From Abditibacteriaceae bacterium (GTDB lineage Bacteria; Armatimonadota; Abditibacteriia; Abditibacteriales; Abditibacteriaceae): 64,000 nt of DNA. The DNA lies in contig JAFAZH010000039.1 of the NCBI GenBank assembly GCA_019239895.1, positions 45,766 through 109,765 of the forward strand, written 5' to 3'. Under the pieces are notes generated by a model. It did not search any database. It was not told where the DNA came from and worked only from the letters and a program-made list of their open reading frames with translations. Below, piece after piece: positions 45,194 to 53,177 of this stretch (its first letter is position 1; the number at the start of each line of letters is the position of its first letter). The position numbers and the translations under genes were made by a program.

Positions 45194-46012
45194 TTAGCAA
45201 GAATCGCCAGAATAATGGCCCCAATTCACTTCATTGGCCCATAAAACCGGGCCGTCCACGCAGATGCGACGATAGTTTCCATAATCGTCTCCGGCTCCCA
45301 AGACGGGCACCACACAACCATTACAAACCCCTACTCCACAGGGCATGTTTTCCTCTAGAGAGACCTGACAGGGCACTTTGTAACGCTGAGACATAGCGGC
45401 CACCACACGCAGCATTGGCAATGGCCCGCAGGCGAAAACAGTTAGCCCTTGCCCGGTTAAACCACTCTGACTAAGCTGGCGTTCTAACAAGTCTGTCACC
45501 AAGCCTTGATGCCCTGCGCTGCCATCGTCTGTCGCTACTTCAACTGGCACATCATAATCTCGAAAGTCCTCTTGTCCAATGATTTCTGTCGCTGCGCGCG
45601 CACCAATAAGGGCCTGGATACGAACCTCCGGGACGGCTTGGGCGGCTAATAGGACCAAGGGAGGGACACCAACCCCACCGCCAACCAGAATATTGTGGGT
45701 GGTTAAAGGGGCGAAAGGCAGACCTAATGGCCCTAAGACATCAATGGTCTCACCTGCCTTCCTCCGGGCTAATAAGGCCGTGCCGCGCCCTTCGATACGA
45801 TAGAGAATATCAATGGCATCCTCTGCGGCTCGCATGATGGAGAAAGCGCGGCGCAACAAGGGATCAAAGCTGTGGGTGGCACGCGGCAAAACATGGACGT
45901 ACTGACCTGCTTTTGCTGTTTGGGCAATCTCTGGGGCAGCGAGCCGCAAGCGGTAATGCGAGGGAGTAAGTTCCCGTTGTTCAATGATTTGAGCCAGAAT
46001 TCGCTGCGGCAT
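45194..46012 (-). CDS. pyrK: Dihydroorotate dehydrogenase electron-transfer subunit
   Basis: The 272-residue ferredoxin-reductase-type protein carries FAD and a [2Fe-2S] cluster and passes electrons from PyrD to NAD+. The FAD domain has the RAFSIMRA motif near residue 55. The NAD-binding part has GGGVGVPPL. The cluster ligands lie at the C-terminus (CGVGVCNGC and a later Cys in RRICVDG). It directly precedes pyrD and follows nrdR by 27 bases, so a nrdR-pyrK-pyrD operon is likely. No SD is obvious at the ATG. Confidence 0.95.
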   Translation of the reverse strand: MPQRILAQIIEQRELTPSHYRLRLAAPEIAQTAKAGQYVHVLPRATHSFDPLLRRAFSIMRAAEDAIDILYRIEGRGTALLARRKAGETIDVLGPLGLPFAPLTTHNILVGGGVGVPPLVLLAAQAVPEVRIQALIGARAATEIIGQEDFRDYDVPVEVATDDGSAGHQGLVTDLLERQLSQSGLTGQGLTVFACGPLPMLRVVAAMSQRYKVPCQVSLEENMPCGVGVCNGCVVPVLGAGDDYGNYRRICVDGPVLWANEVNWGHYSGDSC

Positions 46013-46039
46013 AGTCTATTGATAAATTTTACTTATGAA

Positions 46040-46549
46040 TCAAGCTTCAGTGGCCGTAGGCTCAGGCAAGGGATTGCGGGATGGGGTGCGATGTCGCGCC
46101 CGCCGTGACATGCGTTCCAATAGTTGAGCGAAGCGGCGCACGTCATCAAAGCGTTGATAGACCGACGCAAACCGCACATAGGCGACTTCATCCAGGCTAA
46201 AGAGCCTTTCCATGACGAGTTCACCAATACGCTCAGACTGCACTTCGGCCCCAGCCTCGGCGCGTAATTCCGCTTCTACATCATCTACTAATTTCGCAAT
46301 ATCTTCAGTAGCCACGGAGCGTTTGTTGCACGCCTTGGCGATACCACTTCTGAGTTTCTGCGGTGAAAACTCTTCGCGCCTACCATCTTTCTTGACAACC
46401 ACTAGGGGAACATGCAAAACCCGCTCATGAGTTGTAAAGCGGGAGCCACACGCATCGCAGAGGCGGCGACGGCGCAGCAATGTGCCATCCTCTCCCGGTC
46501 GAGAGTCAATAACGCGAGTGTCTAATTGCCCGCAATGGGGGCACCTCAT
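46040..46549 (-). CDS. nrdR: Transcriptional repressor NrdR
   Basis: The 169-residue ATP-cone regulator represses ribonucleotide reductase genes by binding NrdR boxes. The zinc ribbon is MRCPHCG...RRRLCDACGSRFTTHE with four Cys, followed by an ATP cone (VVKKDGRREEFSPQKL). Length is slightly above the usual 150, with a basic C-terminal tail. Its SD region GGAGCGGAG lies shortly upstream. No nrd gene is in the window. It heads the likely operon with pyrK and pyrD. Confidence 0.96.
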   Translation of the reverse strand: MRCPHCGQLDTRVIDSRPGEDGTLLRRRRLCDACGSRFTTHERVLHVPLVVVKKDGRREEFSPQKLRSGIAKACNKRSVATEDIAKLVDDVEAELRAEAGAEVQSERIGELVMERLFSLDEVAYVRFASVYQRFDDVRRFAQLLERMSRRARHRTPSRNPLPEPTATEA

Positions 46550-46679
46550 ATTATGGTCTCCGCTCCTAAATCCATGTCACTTCATTCGACGAGCTTTACC
46601 TGGCTACGCGCAGAGTGCTGAAAATTTGCTCTTCTTGGCTTCAAGGTTTAAGGAGTTTACCGCAAACCAGTAGATTCTG

Positions 46680-46717
46680 CTTTCTGGTAATGTTTCACGT
46701 GAAACATTACCAGAAAG
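46680..46717. promoter_or_regulatory. parS site inside a 38-base perfect palindrome
   Basis: The 16-base core at 46691-46706 (TGTTTCACGTGAAACA) is a perfect ParB-binding parS. The palindrome continues for 11 bases on each side (CTTTCTGGTAA/TTACCAGAAAG), making a perfect hairpin. It lies 11 bases downstream of the parB stop, so it may double as its terminator. Confidence 0.95.
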
Positions 46718-46727
46718 ATTACAAACG

Positions 46728-47879
46728 CTAAGGTTTTGAATTTCTAAATAGGCTCAAGAGGCGATTTACGTCTTGATCGGTGAAGTACTCAATAACAATC
46801 TGGCCACCTTTAGCGGGTGGGGCTTTGGGTTTGATTTTTAAGCGTGTGCTTAACACGCGCTGAAGTTCAGCTTCTAGTTCACGGAGTTCAAGCGATAACG
46901 CCTGTTCGGTTATCTTGGGCGCTGACTTATTCCCGCCTTCACCCTCGCCTTCTGTGGCCTGGCGAGCCGCTTCTTCAGCCTGGCGCACAGAAAGTTTATC
47001 GCGTATAATGCGCCGGAAGACGGCACGACGCGCCCCATCGGTAGCCGCTAAGAGAATAGCTCGACCATGCCCCTCGCTCAGTTCACCGTTTTCAATAGCT
47101 TTCTGGGCTTCGGCAGGCAAATCGAGTAAACGAATGGTATTAGCGACGGCTGAACGGCTCTTACCTACCCGTCGGGCTATATCTTCTTGAGACAGACTGA
47201 ATTCCGTCGCCAGTCGTCTATAGGCTATTGCCGCGTCCACGGCACTAATGTCATGGCGTTGAACGTTCTCAATAAGCGCCAGTTCCAGAGCTTGCTGATC
47301 GGCGACTTCACGGATCACCGCAGGCACACGAGCCAAGCCCGCGGCACTGGCGGCTCTCCAGCGCCGCTCACCCGCTACCAATTGAAAGCGGTCTCTACCA
47401 TCAACCGCAGGGAGTGGCCGCACTAAAATAGGCTGTAAAATGCCATGATCCCGCACTGAATCCACCAATTCCTGCATCTCCACCTCGCTAAAAGTGCGGC
47501 GTGGCTGGAACGGATTAGCTTCAATAGCCGACGTATCTATCCATTCGACTATTGAGCTTTTGGTAGTCTTAGGCGTGGCAGGCTCAACTTCTTTGTTCGC
47601 TGTTAAGCCTTCATTTATGTCAGAAACTGAGGCATCCGGTGCAGAATCAGCTTTAATGGGACGCTTTTTACCATTAGAACCAGTGATAAGCTGTGTCTCC
47701 CGCACCTGAGGGTTTATTCGTGGGTCTGCTTCATGAAAAGCCGTATCATGGCTGGTCTGGTCGCTGGTCTCTGGGGCCAGTAAGGTTTCGCCACGGGCGA
47801 CACGGCTAAGAAATTCCATGTCATCATCGGGAATTAAAGCCGATAAGCCCCGTCCTAAGCCCTTTTTGAGTAGTGCCAT
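46728..47879 (-). CDS. parB: Chromosome partitioning protein ParB
   Basis: The 383-residue ParB/Spo0J protein binds parS, spreads along DNA and hydrolyses CTP. An N-terminal KKGLGRGLSALIPD motif is typical. A non-conserved acidic spacer of about 95 residues follows, longer than in Bacillus. The CTPase/ParB-N domain has NPFQPRRTF and the GERRWRAA motif; the HTH region contains LSQEDIARRVGKSRSAVANTIRL. The dimer C-terminus is conserved to the end. AGGAGG lies 6-7 bases before the ATG. It follows parA by 54 bases. Confidence 0.97.
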   Translation of the reverse strand: MALLKKGLGRGLSALIPDDDMEFLSRVARGETLLAPETSDQTSHDTAFHEADPRINPQVRETQLITGSNGKKRPIKADSAPDASVSDINEGLTANKEVEPATPKTTKSSIVEWIDTSAIEANPFQPRRTFSEVEMQELVDSVRDHGILQPILVRPLPAVDGRDRFQLVAGERRWRAASAAGLARVPAVIREVADQQALELALIENVQRHDISAVDAAIAYRRLATEFSLSQEDIARRVGKSRSAVANTIRLLDLPAEAQKAIENGELSEGHGRAILLAATDGARRAVFRRIIRDKLSVRQAEEAARQATEGEGEGGNKSAPKITEQALSLELRELEAELQRVLSTRLKIKPKAPPAKGGQIVIEYFTDQDVNRLLSLFRNSKP

Positions 47880-47933
47880 CTTAATCCTCCTGAAGTGCTG
47901 TTATGCTGTGCTGAAAAGTGATATGCCATAAAA

Positions 47934-48743
47934 TTACTGTGATTTAGCCGAAGCAGAAGTTGATTTGGTGGGGGAATCTATGCGATTGATAACTTCCAGT
48001 GCCAGGCGACGATAAGCGTCCGCTCCTGGCGACCGACGATCATAAACGGCGATGGGTTGGCCAAAGCTAGGCGCTTCGGCCAGGCGCACATTGCGCGGTA
48101 CTACAGTGCGGAATAAAAGCTGCGGAAAATGCTTTTCCAACTCCTCCGAAACCTGGCTGCTCAGCCCTAAACGAGCGTCATACATCGTGCGCACCAGGCC
48201 CATCACCCGTAATTGGGGGTTAAGGCTGCGTTTTATACGTTCAAGCGTGCGTAGTAAGCTGCCTAAACCTTCCAGTGCATAGTATTCACATTGTACGGGA
48301 ATAATGAGCTGATCGGCGGCAACGAGGGCATTAACCGTGATGAGAGACAGCGATGGCGGCGTGTCTATCACGATGAGCGGGTATTGCGGTGACAATGCGT
48401 GTAGGACCCGGCGCACATCATCACGACGCGTATTTTCAGCCAATTCGACTTCTGAACCCGCCAGTTCCGCAGAAGCCCCAACCACTGAAAGGTTCGGCAC
48501 CGGGCCAGGTGCCACAGCCGGATGGAGAGTGTCTTGAGGCGAATCTCCATTGCTGGACACCAGGGTTTCGTAGAGCGAGGGGTGTAAAGTTGTGGTCAAT
48601 CCGACGCCACTGGTGGCGTTTCCCTGGGGATCGAGGTCTATTAGGAGAGTAGGGTGGCCCCATTGAGCTAAACTGACGGAAAGATTAATAGCGGTTGTGG
48701 TCTTGCCGACCCCGCCTTTCTGATTGATGACGCTGATAATCAT
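47934..48743 (-). CDS. parA: Chromosome partitioning ATPase ParA
   Basis: The 269-residue deviant-Walker P-loop ATPase of the ParA/Soj type drives origin segregation with ParB. The Walker A motif is KGGVGKTTTAIN and the Walker A' region is DLDPQGNATSG. Walker B is LIVIDTPPSL. The first ATG at 48743 has no clear SD, suggesting a leader or weak start. It is upstream of parB on the same strand. No DnaA or rsmG/mnmG gene is near, so the usual origin neighbourhood is not seen. Confidence 0.97.
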   Translation of the reverse strand: MIISVINQKGGVGKTTTAINLSVSLAQWGHPTLLIDLDPQGNATSGVGLTTTLHPSLYETLVSSNGDSPQDTLHPAVAPGPVPNLSVVGASAELAGSEVELAENTRRDDVRRVLHALSPQYPLIVIDTPPSLSLITVNALVAADQLIIPVQCEYYALEGLGSLLRTLERIKRSLNPQLRVMGLVRTMYDARLGLSSQVSEELEKHFPQLLFRTVVPRNVRLAEAPSFGQPIAVYDRRSPGADAYRRLALEVINRIDSPTKSTSASAKSQ

Positions 48744-48916
48744 GGATAGAGTGTTAGTGCCTTTAGATTGAACAGCATTTGGTGTGAATCGGCTTTATGA
48801 TCGGCTTTATAACCAGCGTGAGCTATATTATAGGCTGTGATGAATGCTTTAGTGTTGACTTTGAATGATAAAGTTTCTCTTACTTTAACATGAATCACTG
48901 TAGTCTTGCTACTAGA

Positions 48917-48932
48917 TGTTTCACGTGAAACA
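48917..48932. promoter_or_regulatory. Second perfect parS site
   Basis: TGTTTCACGTGAAACA again matches parS exactly, extended to ATGTTTCACGTGAAACAT. It lies 174 bases upstream of the parA start on the minus strand, so parAB is flanked by parS sites. The rest of the spacer (48744-49097) is AT-rich; I saw no DnaA-box cluster. Confidence 0.95.
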
Positions 48933-49083
48933 TCTCTTTAAGGCTGCAAGAATGGGAATTTCCTGCACAAAATTACTTGGCTCTACTAAACTGAACTACC
49001 GCTATAGGTTTTATGAAATCATTGATAACAATGAAATAAGGCCGTAATGTATGGTTTGAATGGAAGCGCACGGGTGCAACCTT

Positions 49084-49089
49084 TATAAT
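49084..49089 (+). promoter_or_regulatory. -10 box close to the start of the 295-residue unknown gene
   Basis: TATAAT ends only 8 bases before the ATG at 49098. With normal spacing, transcription would begin at or next to the start codon, giving a leaderless mRNA; no ribosome site is visible. A clear -35 is not seen. Confidence 0.45.
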
Positions 49090-49097
49090 CTTTCTAT

Positions 49098-49985
49098 ATG
49101 AGTTCATCCAACGCCATTTCATCAACCAATCCTACATCTCAAGCGACGTGCAAGCTGATCCCTTATCGTGATCCCTGGCAAATGGCTAAACCTCGCTTCT
49201 GGGATATTGATGATCAGCCGCTTCAGGAATTTATTGATACTGGTCAATTTATCTACCATGACCAACAGGTGACGCTCACTTATGCCACCCACCCTGATAC
49301 TCCCTATTTCGTAGGCCACCTGCACGCCAGAAGTTTAAAGCCGAATTTTGCTTATCAAATAAAATTGCTGGGCAAACCCGTGTCTGGTGAGCGGGGATGG
49401 GGTGAATTTGGCGATGACATTAGTAATGAGCGACTGGGCAAGGCGGGCCGGTGGTGGGAAGATGTCGCGGCTCCGCCGGGGCCAAATCTAGATGATGCTT
49501 ATTATGAAGTGAACTACCAAAATGCGGCACCGGGGCAAAAGCGCACCATCTATGGCTATCTCTATATGGGGGCCTTTGTCACAGACGAGCAGGGGAACGC
49601 TGATGTAGATTTCAGCAGCCGATACAGTTATCACATCTGCTGGCAAGACAAACAAACCAAAGGGCAGCGAGAGGTTGTGGCTGGCGACTATACCGTGCAA
49701 AGCACCACTGCACCCTATTATGGTTACGGGCATCCTGTAGAGCCACGCCAGGTGAAGCTGTGGTATGAGTATCAAGCGGGTCGCTCCCGTGAAGTTAAGC
49801 TGCCGCCTGGAACTTACAATTGTCGGTTCTTGATAACTGAAGAGACCTTTCATAATCTTATGGGTGGCATGGATGACCTCAATGGAGGCTTTTATCAGAG
49901 TGTGCTGACCAGTGAAGACTTTGATGCGGCGGGTCATCCTGATAACAACCCAGATAACGATGTTGTCTTTACCATTGGTGGTTGA
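49098..49985 (+). CDS. Conserved-looking protein of unknown function
   Basis: The protein has 295 residues, no signal peptide and no membrane segment. It is rich in aromatic residues (Tyr, Trp, Phe) with many short beta-strands, for example FVGHLHARSLKPNFAYQIKLLG and RTIYGYLYMGAFVTDEQGNADVDF. This suggests a soluble beta-sandwich, perhaps carbohydrate-binding, but I do not recognise a family. The last part contains GGMDDLNGGFYQSVLTSEDFD. It may be translated from a leaderless mRNA. The CBS-domain gene starts 21 bases after its stop, so the two are probably co-transcribed. Confidence 0.6.
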   Translation: MSSSNAISSTNPTSQATCKLIPYRDPWQMAKPRFWDIDDQPLQEFIDTGQFIYHDQQVTLTYATHPDTPYFVGHLHARSLKPNFAYQIKLLGKPVSGERGWGEFGDDISNERLGKAGRWWEDVAAPPGPNLDDAYYEVNYQNAAPGQKRTIYGYLYMGAFVTDEQGNADVDFSSRYSYHICWQDKQTKGQREVVAGDYTVQSTTAPYYGYGHPVEPRQVKLWYEYQAGRSREVKLPPGTYNCRFLITEETFHNLMGGMDDLNGGFYQSVLTSEDFDAAGHPDNNPDNDVVFTIGG

Positions 49986-50006
49986 CATAACAATTTCAAA
50001 GAGAAC

Positions 50007-50729
50007 ATGAGCCAAGACGCCACTACACCAGTCGAAGATGTAGACCTGATTGAGCGATTTATAGCGGCATTTAACGCCATTGACCAACATCTTCAACGTA
50101 TATTAGGCGAGGATGGGAAGTCTTCCTTTCGCAATCTGGTAGATGTTTACGCTCACCAGCACAAATGGTGGCGCGACGGCGAGCGTTTGCGAACCTATAC
50201 TCAACTTCGCAATGTGCTTGTCCACGAGAAGACTGCGCCCTATACCTATGTCTGTGTGCCGACTGTAGCTACCGTTGCCGATTTGGAAGCCATTCGTGAT
50301 CGCTTTATTCATCCGACTAAAGTTATTCCCATGTTTGCGCGCAATGTCGTTGTTATTGCCCCTCAAGATTCTCTCGACATTGCTCTATCTCTTATTAATG
50401 AGAACAACTACTCTCGGCTACCCGTTTATGATGGCGGGCATTTTGTCGGCCTTCTCACAGAGAATGGTATCACTCGCTGGTTAGCTCACCAGGTGAGTAG
50501 TGGCAGCCGCCCAACTGACTTTAAGATAGCCGTACGCGATGTGCTACCCAGGGAGCAACGACGCGCTAATGTTAGTTTTATTGGGCGCAGCATGGCTGTT
50601 GAGCAGGTAGCCTATCAATTCCACGAGAATACATTTTTAGAAGCCGTGCTTATTACTCAACGGGGTAAAGAAAATGAGCCACTGCTAGGCATTATCACGC
50701 GTGGTGATGTCGTAGGCCTTGGGTCGTGA
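50007..50729 (+). CDS. HEPN-like N-terminus fused to paired CBS domains
   Basis: The protein has 240 residues. Residues 10-80 are helical and contain LRNVLVHE, an R-x4-H motif (Arg68, His73) as in HEPN domains, preceded by a Trp-Trp (KWWRDGER). Residues 85-240 form two CBS repeats (FARNVVVIAPQDSLDIALSLINENNYSRLPVYD, then the second with AVEQVAYQFHENTFLEAVLI). CBS pairs usually bind adenosine nucleotides and switch a partner domain. An RNase role for the N-terminus is possible but unproven, since many HEPN-like folds are not nucleases. It starts 21 bases after the unknown gene. Confidence 0.7.
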   Translation: MSQDATTPVEDVDLIERFIAAFNAIDQHLQRILGEDGKSSFRNLVDVYAHQHKWWRDGERLRTYTQLRNVLVHEKTAPYTYVCVPTVATVADLEAIRDRFIHPTKVIPMFARNVVVIAPQDSLDIALSLINENNYSRLPVYDGGHFVGLLTENGITRWLAHQVSSGSRPTDFKIAVRDVLPREQRRANVSFIGRSMAVEQVAYQFHENTFLEAVLITQRGKENEPLLGIITRGDVVGLGS

Positions 50730-50796
50730 GATAATCACGCCTGGCAACGCAGCAACTTAGGCGGATTATTACAGCGTAATAATTGATTAACCTGTA

Positions 50797-51939
50797 TTAC
50801 GCTGTTGCAGCTTGGCCTTTTTGCTGTTCATGGGCTAGGCGTTGCTGAAGTAGGCCCATCACAGCGGCTTCCTCTGGTTGCAGGTCGTGCAGGGTTTCCA
50901 TTAGCTCCTGCTGTGTAATTTGCTGTAGTGTCTCGATCATTGAGCCATCCATGTAAGAATCAAGCACTGCTGGATGCACATAGCACTTGCGACAAACCGA
51001 AGGGGTGTTGCCTAAACGCTCGGATACGGTTTCAATGGCTTGCACGACGTTCTTTTTGGCCTGAGTCTCAGAGTCGAACTTTTCAAACTCTTGTAGCGCC
51101 AGGGAAGCCAGCACGGTTCCGGCCCAGGTGCGAAAATCTTTAGCCGTGAAATGTTCCCCGGTGATCTCATGCAGATAGTTATTGACATCGGCGGATTCAA
51201 TCGAGTGAATCTCGCCTGCATCATCCACATATTGAAAGATTTCCTGTCCTGGTAAGTCTTGCAATCGCTCCAAGACGCGCGCCAGTCGGCGGTCGTTAAG
51301 GTCAATCGAGTGCCGCACGCCACTCTTGCCTTTGAACTGAAATTTGATGTGCGAGCCTTCGACATCCACATGGCGGTTACGCATGGTCGTCAGTCCATAA
51401 GAGCGATTGGCCTTGGTGTATTCTTCATTACCGACACGGATGAGGGTTTTCTCTAAGAGCTGCACTACCGTGGCTAAGACCTTTTCTTTGGTGAGTTTGG
51501 GTGAGGCTAAATCTTGTCGGGCGCGTTCACGAATTTTGGGTAAGGCCTGCCCGAAAGCCAGCATTCGCGTGTATTTGGTTTCATCACGCACTTCGCGCCA
51601 GCGTTCATGATAGCGATATTGCTTGCGCCCTTTTTCATCACGTCCGGTGGCTTGAATGTGGCCGCGTGGCGATGGGCAAATCCAGACATTTGTCCAGGCC
51701 GGAGGAATAGCCAAAGCTCTAATGCGCTTTAACTCTTCCGGGTCGTGAATCGTTTTGCCCTTCACATCCAGATAAGTAAAGCTCTTGCCCGCTTTCTTGC
51801 GCTGAATGCCAAGGCCGTCATCGGACACATAGCGCAGCCCGGCAGCTTTGGCCGATTCCACCGGGTCGGTCACGATTTCCGGCAACTCAATCGTTTTGGC
51901 CCTCGTCCGTTTTGGTTTGGCTTGAGTCGTGTTGGTCAT
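50797..51939 (-). CDS. DNA topoisomerase IB (eukaryotic/poxvirus-like)
   Basis: The 380-residue bacterial type IB topoisomerase relaxes supercoils by nicking through a 3'-phosphotyrosine. Domain order is as usual: the N-terminal DDGLGIQRKKAGKSFTYLD and IPPAWTNVWICPSPRGHIQATGRDEKGRKQYRYH, then the catalytic domain with NRHVDVEGSHIKFQFKGKSG, the DFRTWAGT motif and a late Tyr in CRKCYVHPAVLDSY. These match the Arg/Lys/His/Tyr set. Length is normal. It is the last gene on this strand before the MITE-rich area. The bacterial forms are scattered and often transferred, but base use here looks like the neighbours. Confidence 0.93.
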   Translation of the reverse strand: MTNTTQAKPKRTRAKTIELPEIVTDPVESAKAAGLRYVSDDGLGIQRKKAGKSFTYLDVKGKTIHDPEELKRIRALAIPPAWTNVWICPSPRGHIQATGRDEKGRKQYRYHERWREVRDETKYTRMLAFGQALPKIRERARQDLASPKLTKEKVLATVVQLLEKTLIRVGNEEYTKANRSYGLTTMRNRHVDVEGSHIKFQFKGKSGVRHSIDLNDRRLARVLERLQDLPGQEIFQYVDDAGEIHSIESADVNNYLHEITGEHFTAKDFRTWAGTVLASLALQEFEKFDSETQAKKNVVQAIETVSERLGNTPSVCRKCYVHPAVLDSYMDGSMIETLQQITQQELMETLHDLQPEEAAVMGLLQQRLAHEQQKGQAATA

Positions 51940-52017
51940 GCCTTACCATCAGGCAAGTGCGATGCCATACCTGATGCCATGACTGGTGAGTAGATAGCTA
52001 TACTTCTGATTAAGAAG

Positions 52018-52191
52018 CTCAAGTTGCTACCCTTTGCCCGGCGGTTGAAACCTCGTCTCTTGGCCTGTGGCCGACCGTCCCCCTCCGGGGACGGCACAAA
52101 CATGATTGCACTTGCCGTCCGCGCAGGCGGACGGTCGGCTGAAAGCCCTGAGCCGTGAATTCATTCGCCGGGCAAAGGGTAGCAACTTGAG
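52018..52191. repeat. MITE-like element with 26-base perfect terminal inverted repeats
   Basis: The ends 52018-52043 and 52166-52191 are exact inverted copies (CTCAAGTTGCTACCCTTTGC and on). Inside lie two further short stems (CCGTCCCC/GGGGACGG and CCGTCCGC/GCGGACGG). It is non-coding and separates the topoisomerase and kptA genes. Confidence 0.8.
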
Positions 52192-52227
52192 TTAAGAAAA
52201 TAGGTAGAAAAATTTTGGTTGAAGATC

Positions 52228-52776
52228 ATGGACGAAAAACGTTTAGTCAAAACGAGCAAGTATCTGAGTAAGCACTTGCGCCATAGCCCGGAAGCTTTGG
52301 GCTTGCAATTAGCGCCCGGTGGCTGGGTTGAGGTGGATACTTTGCTGCGTGCTTGTGCGGCGCATGGTTTTACAATTAGCCGTGCAGAATTGGAGGAAGT
52401 GGTTGTCAAAAATGATAAGCAACGCTTCTCCTTCGATGAGACAGGCACGCGCATACGCGCCAACCAAGGGCACAGTACAGAAGTGGATTTGCAATTAGAG
52501 CCAATGGGGCCACCGCCTGTGCTGTATCATGGCACAGCAGCCCATACTGCGGCAGCGATTCAGCGCGATGGATTAATGAAGATGCGACGCCATCATGTGC
52601 ATCTATCCCCCGATGTTGAAACCGCCCGTAAAGTAGGAGCGCGGCACGGTAAACCTTTTATCTTCACGGTGGATGCCGCCGCTATGCGCTCTGCCGGATT
52701 TACTTTCTACCGTTCTGAAAACGGCGTGTGGCTGGTGGATGAAGTGCCACCTGAATATCTAAAGTCGCAATTTTAA
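52228..52776 (+). CDS. kptA: RNA 2'-phosphotransferase (KptA/Tpt1)
   Basis: The enzyme moves a 2'-phosphate from RNA to NAD+, giving ADP-ribose-1'',2''-cyclic phosphate. The N-terminal winged-helix part has KYLSKHLRHSPEALGL and KNDKQRFSFDE; the ADP-ribosyl-transferase part has VLYHGTA, HHVHLSPD and TVDAAAM. These keep the Arg-His-Arg/His core of the family. A TTG at 52219 three codons upstream is also possible; the ATG at 52228 is preferred. In bacteria the native substrate is uncertain, since they lack the eukaryotic tRNA splicing ligase. It lies among mobile repeats: a MITE ends 28 bases before it, and a hairpin element begins at its stop. Confidence 0.95.
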   Translation: MDEKRLVKTSKYLSKHLRHSPEALGLQLAPGGWVEVDTLLRACAAHGFTISRAELEEVVVKNDKQRFSFDETGTRIRANQGHSTEVDLQLEPMGPPPVLYHGTAAHTAAAIQRDGLMKMRRHHVHLSPDVETARKVGARHGKPFIFTVDAAAMRSAGFTFYRSENGVWLVDEVPPEYLKSQF

Positions 52777-52933
52777 GAGTCTCATGGAGGCCCGCCCCTA
52801 AAGGAGCGGACTGAGACAGCACAAGCCCCGTGAACGAGGCTCCCATGCGGCATACGGCGCATTACATAGCCCTCTTTAGGGGCTTACAGTTTCAGCCCGC
52901 TCCTTCAGGGGCGGGATTCCTTGAGACTCTTAA
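52773..52933. repeat. Inverted-repeat element with hairpin ends (copy 2, PATE-like)
   Basis: The 42-base ends (52773-52814 and 52892-52933) are inverted copies with a few mismatches. The inner part matches the element at 1492-1623 (CCCGCCCCTAAAGGAGCGG and TCAGCCCGCTCCTTCAGGGG). Each end also folds alone. The left end begins inside the kptA stop codon, so it ends that gene. Confidence 0.75.
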
Positions 52934-52937
52934 TAAG

Positions 52938-53120
52938 TAGGACTTACGCATAGAGTAAAGAGCAATCTGTCATTCCGAGCGGAACGCAGTGGAGTCGAGG
53001 AATCTTTGAACTGGGATGCTGACTAATGTCCATAAGATTCCTCGACTGCGCTTCACTGCGCTAACGCTACGTTACGCTGCGCTCGGAATGACACGCTCTT
53101 TTTATGCTGTGTAAGTCCTA
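52938..53120. repeat. Nested element: TAGGACTTAC ends around a GTCATTCCGAGC repeat (copy 3)
   Basis: The outer ends TAGGACTTAC (52938-52947) and GTAAGTCCTA (53111-53120) are perfect 10-base inverted repeats, with further partial pairing inward (AAAGAGC/GCTCTTT). Inside, GTCATTCCGAGC (52969 on) pairs with its inverse ending at 53092. The outer ends look like transposon-type terminal repeats; the inner part matches the family at 34492, 38861 and 63738. Confidence 0.75.
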
Positions 53121-53177
53121 ATAACATTAAACAATGTAGTTCTCCGCGGTTAAAAATCCGCGTCGTCCCTAATCCTT

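Noticed and set aside
46680..49097. Replication origin at parAB/parS
   Set aside because: parS sites are clear but no dnaA, DnaA-box cluster or usual origin genes were seen; parAB can lie away from oriC.
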